Positions 49,501 to 57,131 of a stretch of DNA of 62,000 nt are shown one piece after another. The DNA is taken from positions 597,296-659,295 of the forward strand of contig NMRA01000057.1 of assembly GCA_002633005.1 (NCBI GenBank), in the 5' to 3' direction. The translations under genes were made by a program, and so were the position numbers. The stretch is from Phoronis australis (lineage: Eukaryota; Phoronida; Phoronidae). The notes below the pieces were generated by a model that saw only the letters and a list, made by a program, of their open reading frames with translations, was not told the DNA's origin and did not search any database. Numbering within the stretch: position 1 is the first letter of the stretch; every line of letters starts with the position of its first letter.

Positions 49501-49810
49501 CCAGTTTATTTTGAAAGCTAATTGTACCCCTGCTTACAACCAGCAACAGCTCCAAGTTGACTAAATACTATAACTGGTACTTACGATGTCCCATCATAGG
49601 TAGTTTGGCTTCCTGCGGTTGATTTCCAAGTGCTCCAATTTTACCAAGTGTCTCGTGTGCACGCCCTGAATCACTGGGGAATAGCCATGCAGTGGAGAAC
49701 CACAGAAAGACACCAGCAACGATGGCTCCAACGAGGAGGTTCCTAACAAGCAGTCGCCGTCCACACACAGAAATGTACCTCCTCATTATGGAAGTGTTAC
49801 AGCTCTTCAT
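25019..49810 (-). CDS. GH20 chitobiase-type beta-N-acetylhexosaminidase, membrane-anchored (9 coding exons, 910 aa)
   Basis: This gene encodes a glycoside hydrolase family 20 enzyme that removes terminal N-acetylglucosamine (possibly GalNAc) from chitobiose-like oligosaccharides or glycans. I joined exons 49585-49810, 44081-44752, 42888-43111, 41391-41594, 39388-40113, 38500-38743, 37419-37671, 36769-36891 and 25019-25079. All junctions are GT/AG, all phases match, and the sum is 2733 nt (910 aa plus stop), close to bacterial chitobiases of about 880 aa. Domain order: cytoplasmic tail, TM helix (about residues 24-44), CHB_HEX-type N-terminal domain (about 76-300), GH20b domain (about 300-375), catalytic barrel (about 380-820), C-terminal CHB_HEX_C-like domain (about 830-910). 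Catalytic pair is D585-E586 in NIGGDEVPRG. Exons 5-8 are also present as a second copy (28598-35583), which gives the same length if used instead. The mammalian HEXA/HEXB type is shorter and lacks the CHB_HEX domains. Family assignment is firm; substrate is inferred. Confidence 0.93.
26580..28225 (+). repeat. Tandem repeat block 2, higher-order array with CTCF-like cores
   Basis: All cores lie on the + strand: near 26781, 26920, 27066, 27203, 27460, 27606, 27733, 27880 and 28016, spaced about 125-150 bp where uninterrupted (257 bp where one core is missing). Units alternate in three kinds, giving a higher-order period of about 400-420 bp. The end is a hairpin (CCACATATAAATATGTGGG, near 28192). 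The tail of this array recurs after the N (36064-36395). The array lies in the last intron of the hexosaminidase gene. Confidence 0.8.
28598..28720 (-). CDS. Hexosaminidase exon 8, left (second) copy
   Basis: 123 nt; the coding sequence appears identical to 36769-36891. This is the copy closest to the single last exon at 25019-25079. Confidence 0.88.
29248..29500 (-). CDS. Hexosaminidase exon 7, left (second) copy
   Basis: 253 nt, open, same phases. It encodes METCVWTETMRTG where the right copy has MEACVWTETMRTA. It is separated from exon 6 by 4.2 kb, against 0.8 kb in the right copy, because of insertions at 29815-31764 and about 31867-33302. Confidence 0.88.
29815..31764. mobile_element. 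TTAA-flanked non-autonomous DNA element, 1950 bp, piggyBac-type target site
   Basis: The element is flanked by TTAA at 29811-29814 and 31765-31768, and the right copy shows a single TTAA at the empty site (37984-37987). The ends are inverted: left GTTAGGTGGATACAC, right complement GGTAGGTGTATACAC. TTAA duplication is typical of piggyBac and Kolobok elements. No transposase was recognised, so it is non-autonomous. It lies in the exon 6-7 intron. Confidence 0.82.
31867..33302. mobile_element. Insertion of about 1.44 kb in the left copy only; composite of repeats
   Basis: The right copy passes directly from the sequence matching 31866 to that matching 33303, apart from a few bases. The block contains the TIR element 32683-33132 and a dispersed repeat (about 32200-32340) also found at 45500-45740. 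No clean target duplication was seen at the outer ends, so it may be an insertion or a deletion from the other copy. Confidence 0.6.
32683..33132. mobile_element. MITE-like element, 450 bp, with TIRs of about 19 bp
   Basis: Left end AAGGCTCTTTCACACTAAC; right-end complement AAGGCCCTTTCAAACTAAG (16 of 19 match). No coding capacity. The ends recall PIF/Harbinger-type MITEs, but the flanking TTA/TTG is not a perfect target duplication, so the superfamily is uncertain. Confidence 0.65.
33704..33947 (-). CDS. Hexosaminidase exon 6, left (second) copy
   Basis: 244 nt with the same acceptor and GTAAGT donor as the right copy. Two residues differ. It is open in the same frame. Confidence 0.88.
34399..34637 (+). 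mobile_element. tRNA-derived SINE with 13-bp target-site duplication
   Basis: The insert of 239 bp is flanked by AACCACAAGACAA at 34386-34398 and 34638-34650. The right copy has one such sequence (39168-39180), which is the empty site. The head has a box A-like region (TGGCATGGTTGATAAGTG) and a perfect box B (GGTTCAAGTCC, 34454-34464), i.e. an internal Pol III promoter. The tail is an AT-dinucleotide run. This is a typical tRNA-headed SINE moved by LINE machinery. Confidence 0.9.
34858..35583 (-). CDS. Hexosaminidase exon 5, left (second) copy
   Basis: Same 726-nt length and splice sites as 39388-40113, fully open, GGDE pair intact. Nine of 242 residues differ, mostly conservative (for example TIKDYLEILHF against TVKDYLDILHY). 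There is no sign of decay, so the copy is an allele or a recent duplicate, not a pseudogene. No copy of exons 1-4 accompanies it. Confidence 0.88.
36063..36063. other. Assembly join (single N) at the boundary of the duplicated blocks
   Basis: The base is N. The sequence to its right jumps back to sequence already present at 27893, in the middle of a repeat unit. Similar single Ns are at 20534 (next to a microsatellite) and 55452 (in a poly-G run). Confidence 0.9.
36769..36891 (-). CDS. Hexosaminidase exon 8, right copy: C-terminal CHB_HEX_C-like domain
   Basis: Joined to exon 7 in phase 2, this reads VVRMTTMFPGMRIIYSSNNG, matching the FPG-x-x-I-x-YS pattern of the small C-terminal domain of chitobiases. 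NGT is a potential N-glycosylation site. It ends in phase 2 at a GTAAGT donor, which fits the last exon. Confidence 0.9.
37419..37671 (-). CDS. Hexosaminidase exon 7, right copy: end of barrel
   Basis: The exon encodes GMEACVWTETMRT, FPRLLAVAERAW and a C-terminal YYLPPPGA. WTET and the 'FPR..A.AE..W' helix are hallmarks of the GH20 barrel end. The donor GTGAGT at 37418 leaves phase 2. Confidence 0.93.
38500..38743 (-). CDS. Hexosaminidase exon 6, right copy
   Basis: The exon encodes VIMSHATHLYLDQP and the following barrel region. Acceptor CACACAG; donor GTAAGT. It enters in phase 0 and leaves in phase 1. The right copy reads PDERG and VIRPEE where the left copy reads PDDRG and VIQPEE. Confidence 0.92.
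39388..40113 (-). CDS. Hexosaminidase exon 5, right copy: catalytic core with GGDE
   Basis: The 242-residue, phase 0-0 exon carries IEVIPEFDFPSHARAA, the catalytic FNIGGDEVPRGVW and LSLAGWEDAY. Within GGDE, Asp orients the substrate acetamido group and Glu is the general acid. The acceptor at 40113 was chosen because exon 4 ends ELTE in phase 0 and the joined text (ELTE, then LGSKRCHDLSE) matches the family. Nine residues differ from the left copy at 34858-35583. Confidence 0.93.
41391..41594 (-). CDS. Hexosaminidase coding exon 4: start of GH20 catalytic barrel
   Basis: The 68-residue, phase 0-0 exon contains the barrel signatures RFGHRGFMLDVVRNF and LHLHLSDDEAWRLEIPGLPE, diagnostic of chitobiase-type GH20. 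It is present once only: it lies to the right of both duplicated blocks and was not copied. Confidence 0.93.
42888..43111 (-). CDS. Hexosaminidase coding exon 3: GH20b domain
   Basis: The exon encodes 74 residues including SYFLDVDA and GKTTTGVFWAIQSLLSLM. The latter matches the 'gv.. G.QTLLQL' type helix that precedes the barrel in GH20 enzymes. The acceptor was set at 43112-43113 because it follows a T-rich tract and gives the phase 1 required by exon 2. An upstream AG would hit a stop in that phase. Confidence 0.85.
43563..43593 (+). repeat. (CA)n dinucleotide microsatellite
   Basis: About 15 CA units in a hexosaminidase intron. The minus-strand frame of Cys/Val repeats across it is not a gene. 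Confidence 0.95.
44081..44752 (-). CDS. Hexosaminidase coding exon 2: CHB_HEX-type N-terminal domain
   Basis: The exon contributes about 224 residues with the CHB_HEX-like beta-sandwich found N-terminal in bacterial chitobiases (for example EVVENTEFGNNVAVIRLTN and IFPNWYVAADGYDPVVIANT), then the start of the GH20b region (NIVPSPQQMVV). Acceptor CAG at 44753-44755; donor at 44079-44080. Both ends are phase 1. Confidence 0.9.
45500..45740 (+). repeat. Dispersed repeat, also at about 32200-32340 and 14450-14560
   Basis: GGTCACCT, TTGGTAAAAACTAA and AAATCAAATTATACA match 32255-32330. TTTCAGAAAATATACTTTTA and TTAAAATCT match the complement of about 14490-14545. It is a low-copy interspersed family of unknown class. 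Confidence 0.5.
47855..49224. mobile_element. DNA transposon remnant, 1370 bp, perfect 24-bp TIRs, TA target
   Basis: Both ends begin CCGTATTCGCCGTAATAACC and are perfect inverted repeats over 24 bases (47855-47878 and 49201-49224). TA is present on each side (47853-47854, 49225-49226), as expected of Tc1/mariner/IS630-like targets. A second, weaker pair (GGCGCTTA) lies just inside. No transposase was recognised. It lies in intron 1 of the hexosaminidase gene. Confidence 0.85.
49585..49810 (-). CDS. Hexosaminidase coding exon 1: start codon and signal anchor
   Basis: The exon encodes 75 residues plus one base and ends at a strong GTAAGT donor. A basic stretch (RRYISVCGRR) precedes a hydrophobic segment (LLVGAIVAGVFLWFSTAW) of about 20 residues. 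This predicts a type II signal anchor with the catalytic domain in the lumen or outside the cell. The first Met (49810) gives a 23-residue tail; the Met at 49786 is an alternative start that keeps the anchor. The phase-1 end fits exon 2. Confidence 0.85.
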
Positions 49811-49849
49811 GTAGTTTGGTTTCTAAAATAAATAATAATAAAATATTGG

Positions 49850-52800
49850 TGGAGCTAGAAACCAAATTTCAATAAAAAATAACTAACTTTTAAATTGATC
49901 AAGGCGACTTACTGCGGCACTATCACTAAGAATTGCTTGTTTCTTAGTCAGGTTTGAGGTGATTTCTGTGCTTTAGAAATACTGATTGTCCACTACAAGC
50001 CAATTTCATGAGACCAGTCTCAAATAATAACACATTGTCAGCTCTTCTCAAGCTTAAAATCTCCTCCAATCTGAGAAAGGAACATACTGATATCAGTTTT
50101 ACAAATATAAGGTGAATGGTCTAAATCAAAACTTATAGATTCATGTTTTCTGACAGAAGGTGACTTTCAGCGGCAGTTTCCTGACACGTGCAAAACACAA
50201 GGCCAACGTATTCTTTACACAACTTAGTGGAACACAGAAGGATGAAAGTACCAGTTTAATGTTACACTTTGGCCAAGCAACCAACAAAACATTTACTTAC
50301 ATGCAAGCAAGGTTGATATGCAAAAATGAAAAAACAAAATAACATTTGAGTGTGTGTTGTAATTTTTTCAGGTGAAGTTCAAAGATAACGATACATACAA
50401 AAATAAACAAAGATGAAGATGAAATATAGATATGATGAAATGTTAACTGACACTTCTATGAATATAAATTCCGTATTATTATAAAGTTCCTTTATACCTG
50501 GCTTTTACACTCTGTAAATAGTTAATGAATTAAGAGACCAGACGGCATTTCCAACTGCGTTCAGTCCTTTCCGGATGGATGACAACTGAAATTCGATAGA
50601 CAACATATTAGAGCAGGGCAAATATATTGATACTACTGCTACATCTTTCCATATCATTGAAACAAATGATAAATAATTCAGAACCATCTACACCATGCTG
50701 CAATACTTCATTTTAGTAAAATACCACCAATATAAGTACACAATATGGTGGACAGGCGAAATTTTATTTTCTCAACTTTTCACAAATGATGCCGAAATAT
50801 TGCTTTGTCGATCTGTACCATAGCCACCAACACACAATATTTTAAAAAATCATGGACATTCAAAACAATGTTAGAGGTCTTTGGAAACTATTTTTGTCGG
50901 AAATTGGCGAGACAAAATATCTTCAATATAATTTCCACTCAAGAGGGAGTGCAATTTTCAAAATGTATCCAGTCTATGGTTAAGCCCTACTGCACTCTTT
51001 CCACCATCATACACACTCGTACACTGTACATATACAGCACACATAAGACAAATTTAGACAAAAAATGATTTTCCCACGATGGCTAATTCTGTTTACAGCA
51101 AAAATGACTGGTAACTGTTGTTATGGCAGAAAAATTGTAATTACATAATTAATTAGAAACCTTACTTAATTATGTTCTCGTTAATGCTCCTTCACCATCA
51201 GTCATCTCAAGGTAGGCTACTTATGATGATGAATTGTGCACCCATCCAGCTGTCACCACGGGGAATTTCAAGTCATTTTGTCTGAATTAGTTTGCTGTGT
51301 ACTGTTTGCTTCAAAAAGGCCTTATGTACTATGGAGTTAGAATGTTCAGTGAACTAACATTTTTTCACATAACTATGCAAATTTTAGTCCCAATGTTAAA
51401 GGCGAATTTAACCGGTCTAAATTAAAGATGGTAATTAAAGTTAGAATAGTCTAAACGATTGGATTAGCGAGCTAGGTGACCTAAGCACAGAGCGAAATGT
51501 TAAGATTGGCTTACTTCCTTGACGGTCCTTAATTGTTTGAGATCCAATTGCAAGTGGTCAACCTCTGAGTTTTTGGTTTGATTACAGTTCAGGACATTAT
51601 TCGCAACAAATATTGACAATCTTTAATTCACCAAACAATAACTGATGATTCATTCACATATTCTTCCGAATCCATGACACAAGTTCCGGCAAATGAGAAA
51701 ATGGGTGATTGTGGAACTATAGGGTAAATCTTGTCCTTTCTATAAAAAATACCCATAAATCATTGACCCAGATATAGATACAAATTGTACTTAGCTTTTT
51801 TCAGTATATACACTATGCAAAACCATATGGCTCACCCAACAATAACAGGAATCTCAGACCAGTTTAAGGGATACCACCTGTCAGCTGTAGAGATCACCAC
51901 ATGAGGGACAACCTTACACATGCTAACAATTGTATGATGACACTTGGCTTGCCTCAGTCAATACATCTGCTGCCCCCTGGTTTGGAAATTGACTCATTTA
52001 AGTAGCATACAAAACACAATTAACGAGGAGCATTATAACGTGGCAGTTTTAGATTGTAAAAGTCTTAGTTCTCATCCGATTTTCAAAATTAAAAACCTGT
52101 CCGCGAGTGTACATACATTTAACGAACTATTCAAACATGCTATATAAAAGCTTCAAAAGTAATGTAACTTTAAAAATACTATTGTCACCCCTAATGTATT
52201 ATGATGGGTCTCATATACCCAGAGAACTTATTGAGTAGCCAATGTAATTAACTACAACAGCATGGTGTCTAAATTTGATCAATGGGTAGGGAGAACAGCA
52301 TTTTTCAAAAATTTTAGAAAATGTGCATGTAACATACATCATTAGAAAGCTCTTTTCGAGAATAAAATAATGATAGTAAAACTTTTTAAATTGGACTAAT
52401 GGTTCCGGAGAAAATGTCATTTTCGTGTCAAAATTTTTGGTAAAAATTCTGTCAAATCGAATCTACGAGTTCAAAATATTATTATTTCAAAACTAAGAAA
52501 CGTAAATAGACATGTATTACATCATTTTAAAGAACTTTTTATGATGAATAATTTGCCAAAAAAACATTTTGATTAGATGTTCCTGTGCGAAGATATTGAC
52601 CTTAAAGTCAACACAGCCGACAAAGAGAAGTCACTAAGTACAATTTTGCGATTTAGAATTTTCATAAAATAACAATTACTCCAGGAAAAAAACAAATAAG
52701 GTATCATTTTAAAGATTTTTCATCAGGAAAGTTGAAACTTGATAAATGATTGAGCAAATTACTGATATTATTTGTGATATTATTTTTAACAATCATGCTG

Positions 52801-53100
52801 TTTGCAACCGATTTAACTTTCTTATTTGTCAAAATCAATCACATTAAATAAAAATTAAAGATAAAAATCATTTCAAAAATGTATTGATGACAAGTATGAT
52901 AAATAGAACATTATAATACAAGCTTCTGAAAGACATATAATAAATAAACTTTTACATAAACTTTCCACAACAATGTAATAAAATGAACACCCTGTCATGA
53001 ACCATCCAGGAATGTTCATGCTATAAAACCAACAACTGCAATATTCATAATCCTAAAATTGTCTCAAGTGATATGAACACAAAAAAGAATCTATGATGGA
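49850..53100. other. Upstream region of the hexosaminidase gene; no supported coding sequence
   Basis: AT-rich, with short frames only. It should contain the promoter and any 5' UTR exon of the minus-strand hexosaminidase, but no TATA box or CpG-rich stretch was evident. Confidence 0.5.
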
Positions 53101-53104
53101 CAGA

Positions 53105-53425
53105 TAAAGAAAGTTCTCAAGGCATCCTCAAGGAAGGAGGGGCCAAACCCTTTCAGTGACAATTGACAGTGGAGTACCTTCCAGTAAACAGACGCTCAGT
53201 GGAGTTCCTTACACAGACTTGTGGTATCATCAAGGAAAGGGTCAAACCCTTTCACTGACTACTGTACGTCAGCAGGGTACCTTAGAGACTTGTGGCATCC
53301 TCAAGGAAAGGGAGCCAAACCCTTTCACTGACCAATTCAGTGGAGTACCTTACACAGACTTGTGGTGTCCTTCAGGAAGGGGGGGGGGGACAACCCTTTC
53401 TGACTATTGTAAGTCATTGGAGTAT
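53105..53425 (+). repeat. Irregular minisatellite next to the stop of a minus-strand gene
   Basis: Four units share TTACACAGACTTGTGGTRTC, CTCAAGGAAAGGG and CCAAACCCTTTCACTGAC, with spacing of about 70-100 bp. It begins about 18 bp beyond the stop codon at 53443, so it probably lies in that gene's 3' UTR. Confidence 0.75.
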
Positions 53426-53442
53426 CTATGTGCAACATTGAG

Positions 53443-53564
53443 TTATTCCAGCACTTTGAAGTCCCTCTGACCAAAGTCATCAATCAGCCGAAAGGAGTAG
53501 ATAGCCTCATCTTCATCGTAATGGATATTAAGCCAAGACAGATATCCAAGGACCTGAAAGAATA
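53443..53564 (-). CDS. Last coding exon of an unrecognised gene
   Basis: The exon reads VFFQVLGYLSWLN, then IHYDEDEAIYSFRLIDDFGQ and RDFKVLE with TAA at 53443-53445. Aromatic and acidic residues are mixed as in a real protein. The acceptor at 53565-53566 was chosen because its phase 1 matches the preceding exon. I do not recognise the family. Confidence 0.6.
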
Positions 53565-54080
53565 CTATAATTCATAATTATTTGAACAGTGTTATGCGAA
53601 AATGTTACCCTACTTTGAAATTATGCACATCATTTTAACAAAGGTGACATAATAAAGTACTATTAAACTACAAGGTTGTGAAAAGAAAAAAGAAATAGCT
53701 AGATAGGTCATGTCAGTATTTGTCTGACAGTGTCTTAAGAAGTGTTGTTGGTATATGGTACTTCTTCGCGGACTCCTCAACAGCATCAGGAGCTGAAAAG
53801 CACCGCCTGATAGGTGGAGGGGAGAACCAAAGTGAAGGAGGCTTTGACCGTGTGTCCACAAGATCATGTCCAACTGAATAACTGATAAAATGCTAGTAGA
53901 ATCAGTAGAAGCAGGAAAGTAGAAGGATCTGGACCAAGAGCTAGAAGCAGAGTCTGGTGAGAAAGAAATGCGAGACATGATGATGATAGAAACTGAAAAA
54001 TAGGAGTGAAATTAAAAGAACAAAAATAATGAAGAAAATAACAACTGGTTTGGTCCACAGTAACTTCCAACAAAGCTTAC

Positions 54081-54117
54081 CTGGAGGATATAGATCAGGG
54101 TGAGATTTATAAACAAT
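54081..54117 (-). CDS. Short penultimate exon of the same unrecognised gene
   Basis: The 37-nt exon encodes IVYKSHPDLYPP, with donor GTAAGC and acceptor CTAG. It enters in phase 0 and leaves in phase 1, matching both neighbours. Another frame (LFINLTLIYILQ) also stays open into the last exon, but it needs a weaker acceptor. Confidence 0.5.
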
Positions 54118-54311
54118 CTAGGCAAACCTCACTTGTTCTGTTAAAAAAACTATATATACTGTCCAGTGGTCAGAAAAAAGTTTATCGAAAGCATGTATAT
54201 GTTTCATAGTAGTGGACCACAAAGTCTTGGAAACACAGGACTGCAGTAGAACTGTACACTTGTAATATTTGTTCAATCTAAAATTAAAATATTTTCATTT
54301 CCTATCTTGAC

Positions 54312-54395
54312 ATATCCTGAATAAAATGTCATGACCAACAAGGCAAGATGGGTGAGGACCTCTCTGGCAACAAGCCAACCCAAGTCTATCAGCGG
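54312..54395 (-). CDS. Third-last exon of the same unrecognised gene: hydrophobic segment
   Basis: The 84-nt, phase 0-0 exon encodes PLIDLGWLVAREVLTHLALL then VMTFYSGY. VLTHLALLVMTFYSGY could be a transmembrane helix. The acceptor AAG follows a long T-rich tract; the donor GTCAAG is weaker than consensus. Together the three exons give an 80-residue C-terminus without a stop. Confidence 0.5.
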
Positions 54396-54807
54396 CTTGA
54401 CCAACAAAAATGAGTAGCGAAATAGAAAAAAAATAAATATAAGAATCATTGTTCTCACTACGAGAAATGGCTGTTTAGTTTTCATTTACATTGAGTTTTC
54501 ATCAGAAAAAGTTGAAGTGCTTCAGTATTGTAAACCAAACATTCAACGCGATTCACAGGACCACCCCTAGCGGCAGTACTCGGAACTACGAAGTGAGTCA
54601 GAAATTCGCCTGATTGTCAGAAATTGACGAAATGTTCGTTTTAGAACAAGTGTTTGAAATAGTTCATTTATGAACCCTTTAGTGCGGAATACAGTTCATT
54701 ACATTCGCAAATTATGCTATATACCAATAAATTCAGATCGAAGTTGAAGGTCGCGGGAACAGGCAACTTTTTCAACTTTTAAGTGCAGGAAAGTGAAAAC
54801 TACTTAC

Positions 54808-54924
54808 ATAATCGTGTTCGCAAGGCTCCTTTTTGTTCTTTCACGAAGTTTCACATAAAAATTCGCGAGTTTAGTCTTCTCCTGGGTTGAAAAACAAATA
54901 GTAGTCATTTTTACCGGCAGCCAT
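54808..54924 (-). CDS. Possible first exon of the same minus-strand gene
   Basis: An ATG at 54908 opens a frame containing EKTKLANFYVKLRERTKRSL that reaches a GTAAGT donor after 54808. An upstream ATG at 54924 in a good Kozak context (CAAAATGGCT) is in another frame and stops after 17 codons. The exon ends in phase 2 and does not fit 54312-54395 directly, so another exon or model is needed. Confidence 0.25.
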
Positions 54925-55410
54925 TTTGGTCTGAAAAATCGGTCACGTCCCTGCAAAAAACTCATGCAAAGTATTATTAAACGAATTTTGCGACAGAAAA
55001 AGATTATCAGATAAGTAAAACAATATATTATTTCATACTTTGCAATAATTTTTATTCACATTTATTACATTTTTGAGTTATTTTTTGCCGATTGTAGTGA
55101 GCGAATTTAACACAGTGACAGATACGCGAAGAGATTCGCTGAAGAACGCTGTCCTCGCTACAATGGGACAGATTCTGAGATGTATGACCTGCAAAACCAG
55201 TCAATTAAGCTGCCCAATCTTGACCAGTAAGGATGTCAACAAAGGATTCTTTTGATGCATAACCTGTCTCATTATGACTGGTATTTCACACTGTATGATG
55301 TGTTACAAAGCAGCAGTGAATCTAGTTTGCTGGGTTTTTAAACATGTGGTGAATGAGAGAAGTCTACAAGTTAGCTGCTGTTAAGAGTGCCTGTGCCTGC
55401 GGACAAACAC

Positions 55411-55540
55411 ATGGGCAGCGCACCATAGGGGGCTAGGGGGGGGGGGGGGGGNACGGTCTATAGGCGGTGCACCACAGGGGGGAGGGGAGGCTGAGGGGGC
55501 TTTAGCCCCCCACTTTTTTCAGTGCTGTGCCACCCATGAA
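55411..55540. mobile_element. GC-rich hairpin elements, GGGCGGCG family, with poly-G and an N
   Basis: CATGGGCAGCGCACCATAGG and GGCGGTGCACCACAGG occur with a closing TTTTCAGTGCTGTGCCACCC. These match the family in the opposite orientation to 17511-17583. A G-run and the N at 55452 interrupt it, so the assembly is unreliable here. Confidence 0.6.
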
Positions 55541-57131
55541 ACAGTGGCAGCACCAAACTCAGTTGGCCTACAAGTTACACAGATCACCAGACACCACTTC
55601 ACTTGTCAGTCACACTCAGTCACAAGGTCAGTGCAAGCGAGCTAACGTGCAGCAATACATCGAATATAATACCACGAAAATCCCACTCACCGCTTTCACT
55701 ATCTGTGACGCAATACGCAAAATTCTTCTGCCTGGCTAAAACGCTTACAAGTAAAATATTCTCGCTAACTTGTTTCATCAATCGCGTGCCAGTGCATTGT
55801 ACCAGATACGTGCGATACGTAGGCCTACCCTACTTTTCCAACCTCGTCCCCAAGCCTCAAGGTGACGCTGCTCGGTTAATTCATCAAATCACACTTATAG
55901 ACGAGAAAAAACGAGAACATTCTTATTTTGGTCGGACATTGAAAAAAATCGATTTACTGATTTGAGTGATTATTATCTAGTAAGAAGGCTGATTATGTAG
56001 CCAGTTTTGTAGATTAAGCACCGTATGTGTTCACGTTTATATCTGTCTGATTAAATTTACAATTTTAAAGAAGGAAGACCGTCGGATTCACTACTAGTCC
56101 CCTCCTATTTCTGACCAGCTGACTGTGTACATGTTGCCTGGCTGCAGATGCGGGCACCAGAAATCTGCTTGTTATGAATTTACACTGCCGTTATCATGTG
56201 AATCAAGATAAAGGTAGGTAGTTTATTGAAGAAAGATGATGGACCTGAAGTATAGTGGTTCCAAGCAAATGGTTCGTTTTTAATTTCGCCGGATTAAACT
56301 AGTAAAAGAAAATACAAGCAACGAAGCAGTTCGTAGCTTTTTTGCAGCCCATGTTGTGCAGCTAACTACAAAGATTAGTAGCACGTACAGTAAGCTAAGT
56401 TCATTGCTAGTCTGTTCAATTTCGCATCTTGGGCTCTCAAATAACTGCACGTGTTGATATATATAATTTTGAGTTGTGTGAAAATTGGCCGAATGGTTTG
56501 GACTCCATGCAGAGTCCAGGCTCAGGTTTAGCGAGGGGTTGCATGCTGCTTTGATTCCAACTGTGAACTGAATCAAGAAAAAGTACATATCATGACTTGT
56601 TTTCTGAGCCAGTTTTCTCCACTGAATAACGGGCATCAACTGGTTCACAAAATGCGGGCACATTGTTTCAGACTATTGGCACTTACAGTGTGGCTGATCC
56701 GTACTGAAAAACTCCAGCATTGCTTTTCATTTGCCTTAATATAAGAAAGACTAGTTTCTAGGCACTCTGCTAACAACTGAGTTATAAGGCATCATCTCTG
56801 TTTGACTTAAATGAATAGATTTTGCTGCATTGTACTAGTCCATTAATCCATGGCTTGAATTTGATTTAAAACGCTATTGTTTGATTATCAAAACTTGTCT
56901 CTAAATGTGACTTGTTTAAACAACTGTTATTAAATTGCCATGGCGATATCAAAGCCCGTTATCTTATCCTGTTTCATAGTTAAGAATAGTCACAAACTTA
57001 ATCTTTGTCAGTGAAGCTGTGCGAAGGCTTCTGTGTATGTGACATTGTTTGCTATGGTTAAACTAGAATTGAATTTTGTGAGGCGACCTGCTGTGAAGAG
57101 ACTTGCTAAATCAAAGGTATGTGTCTTTCAG

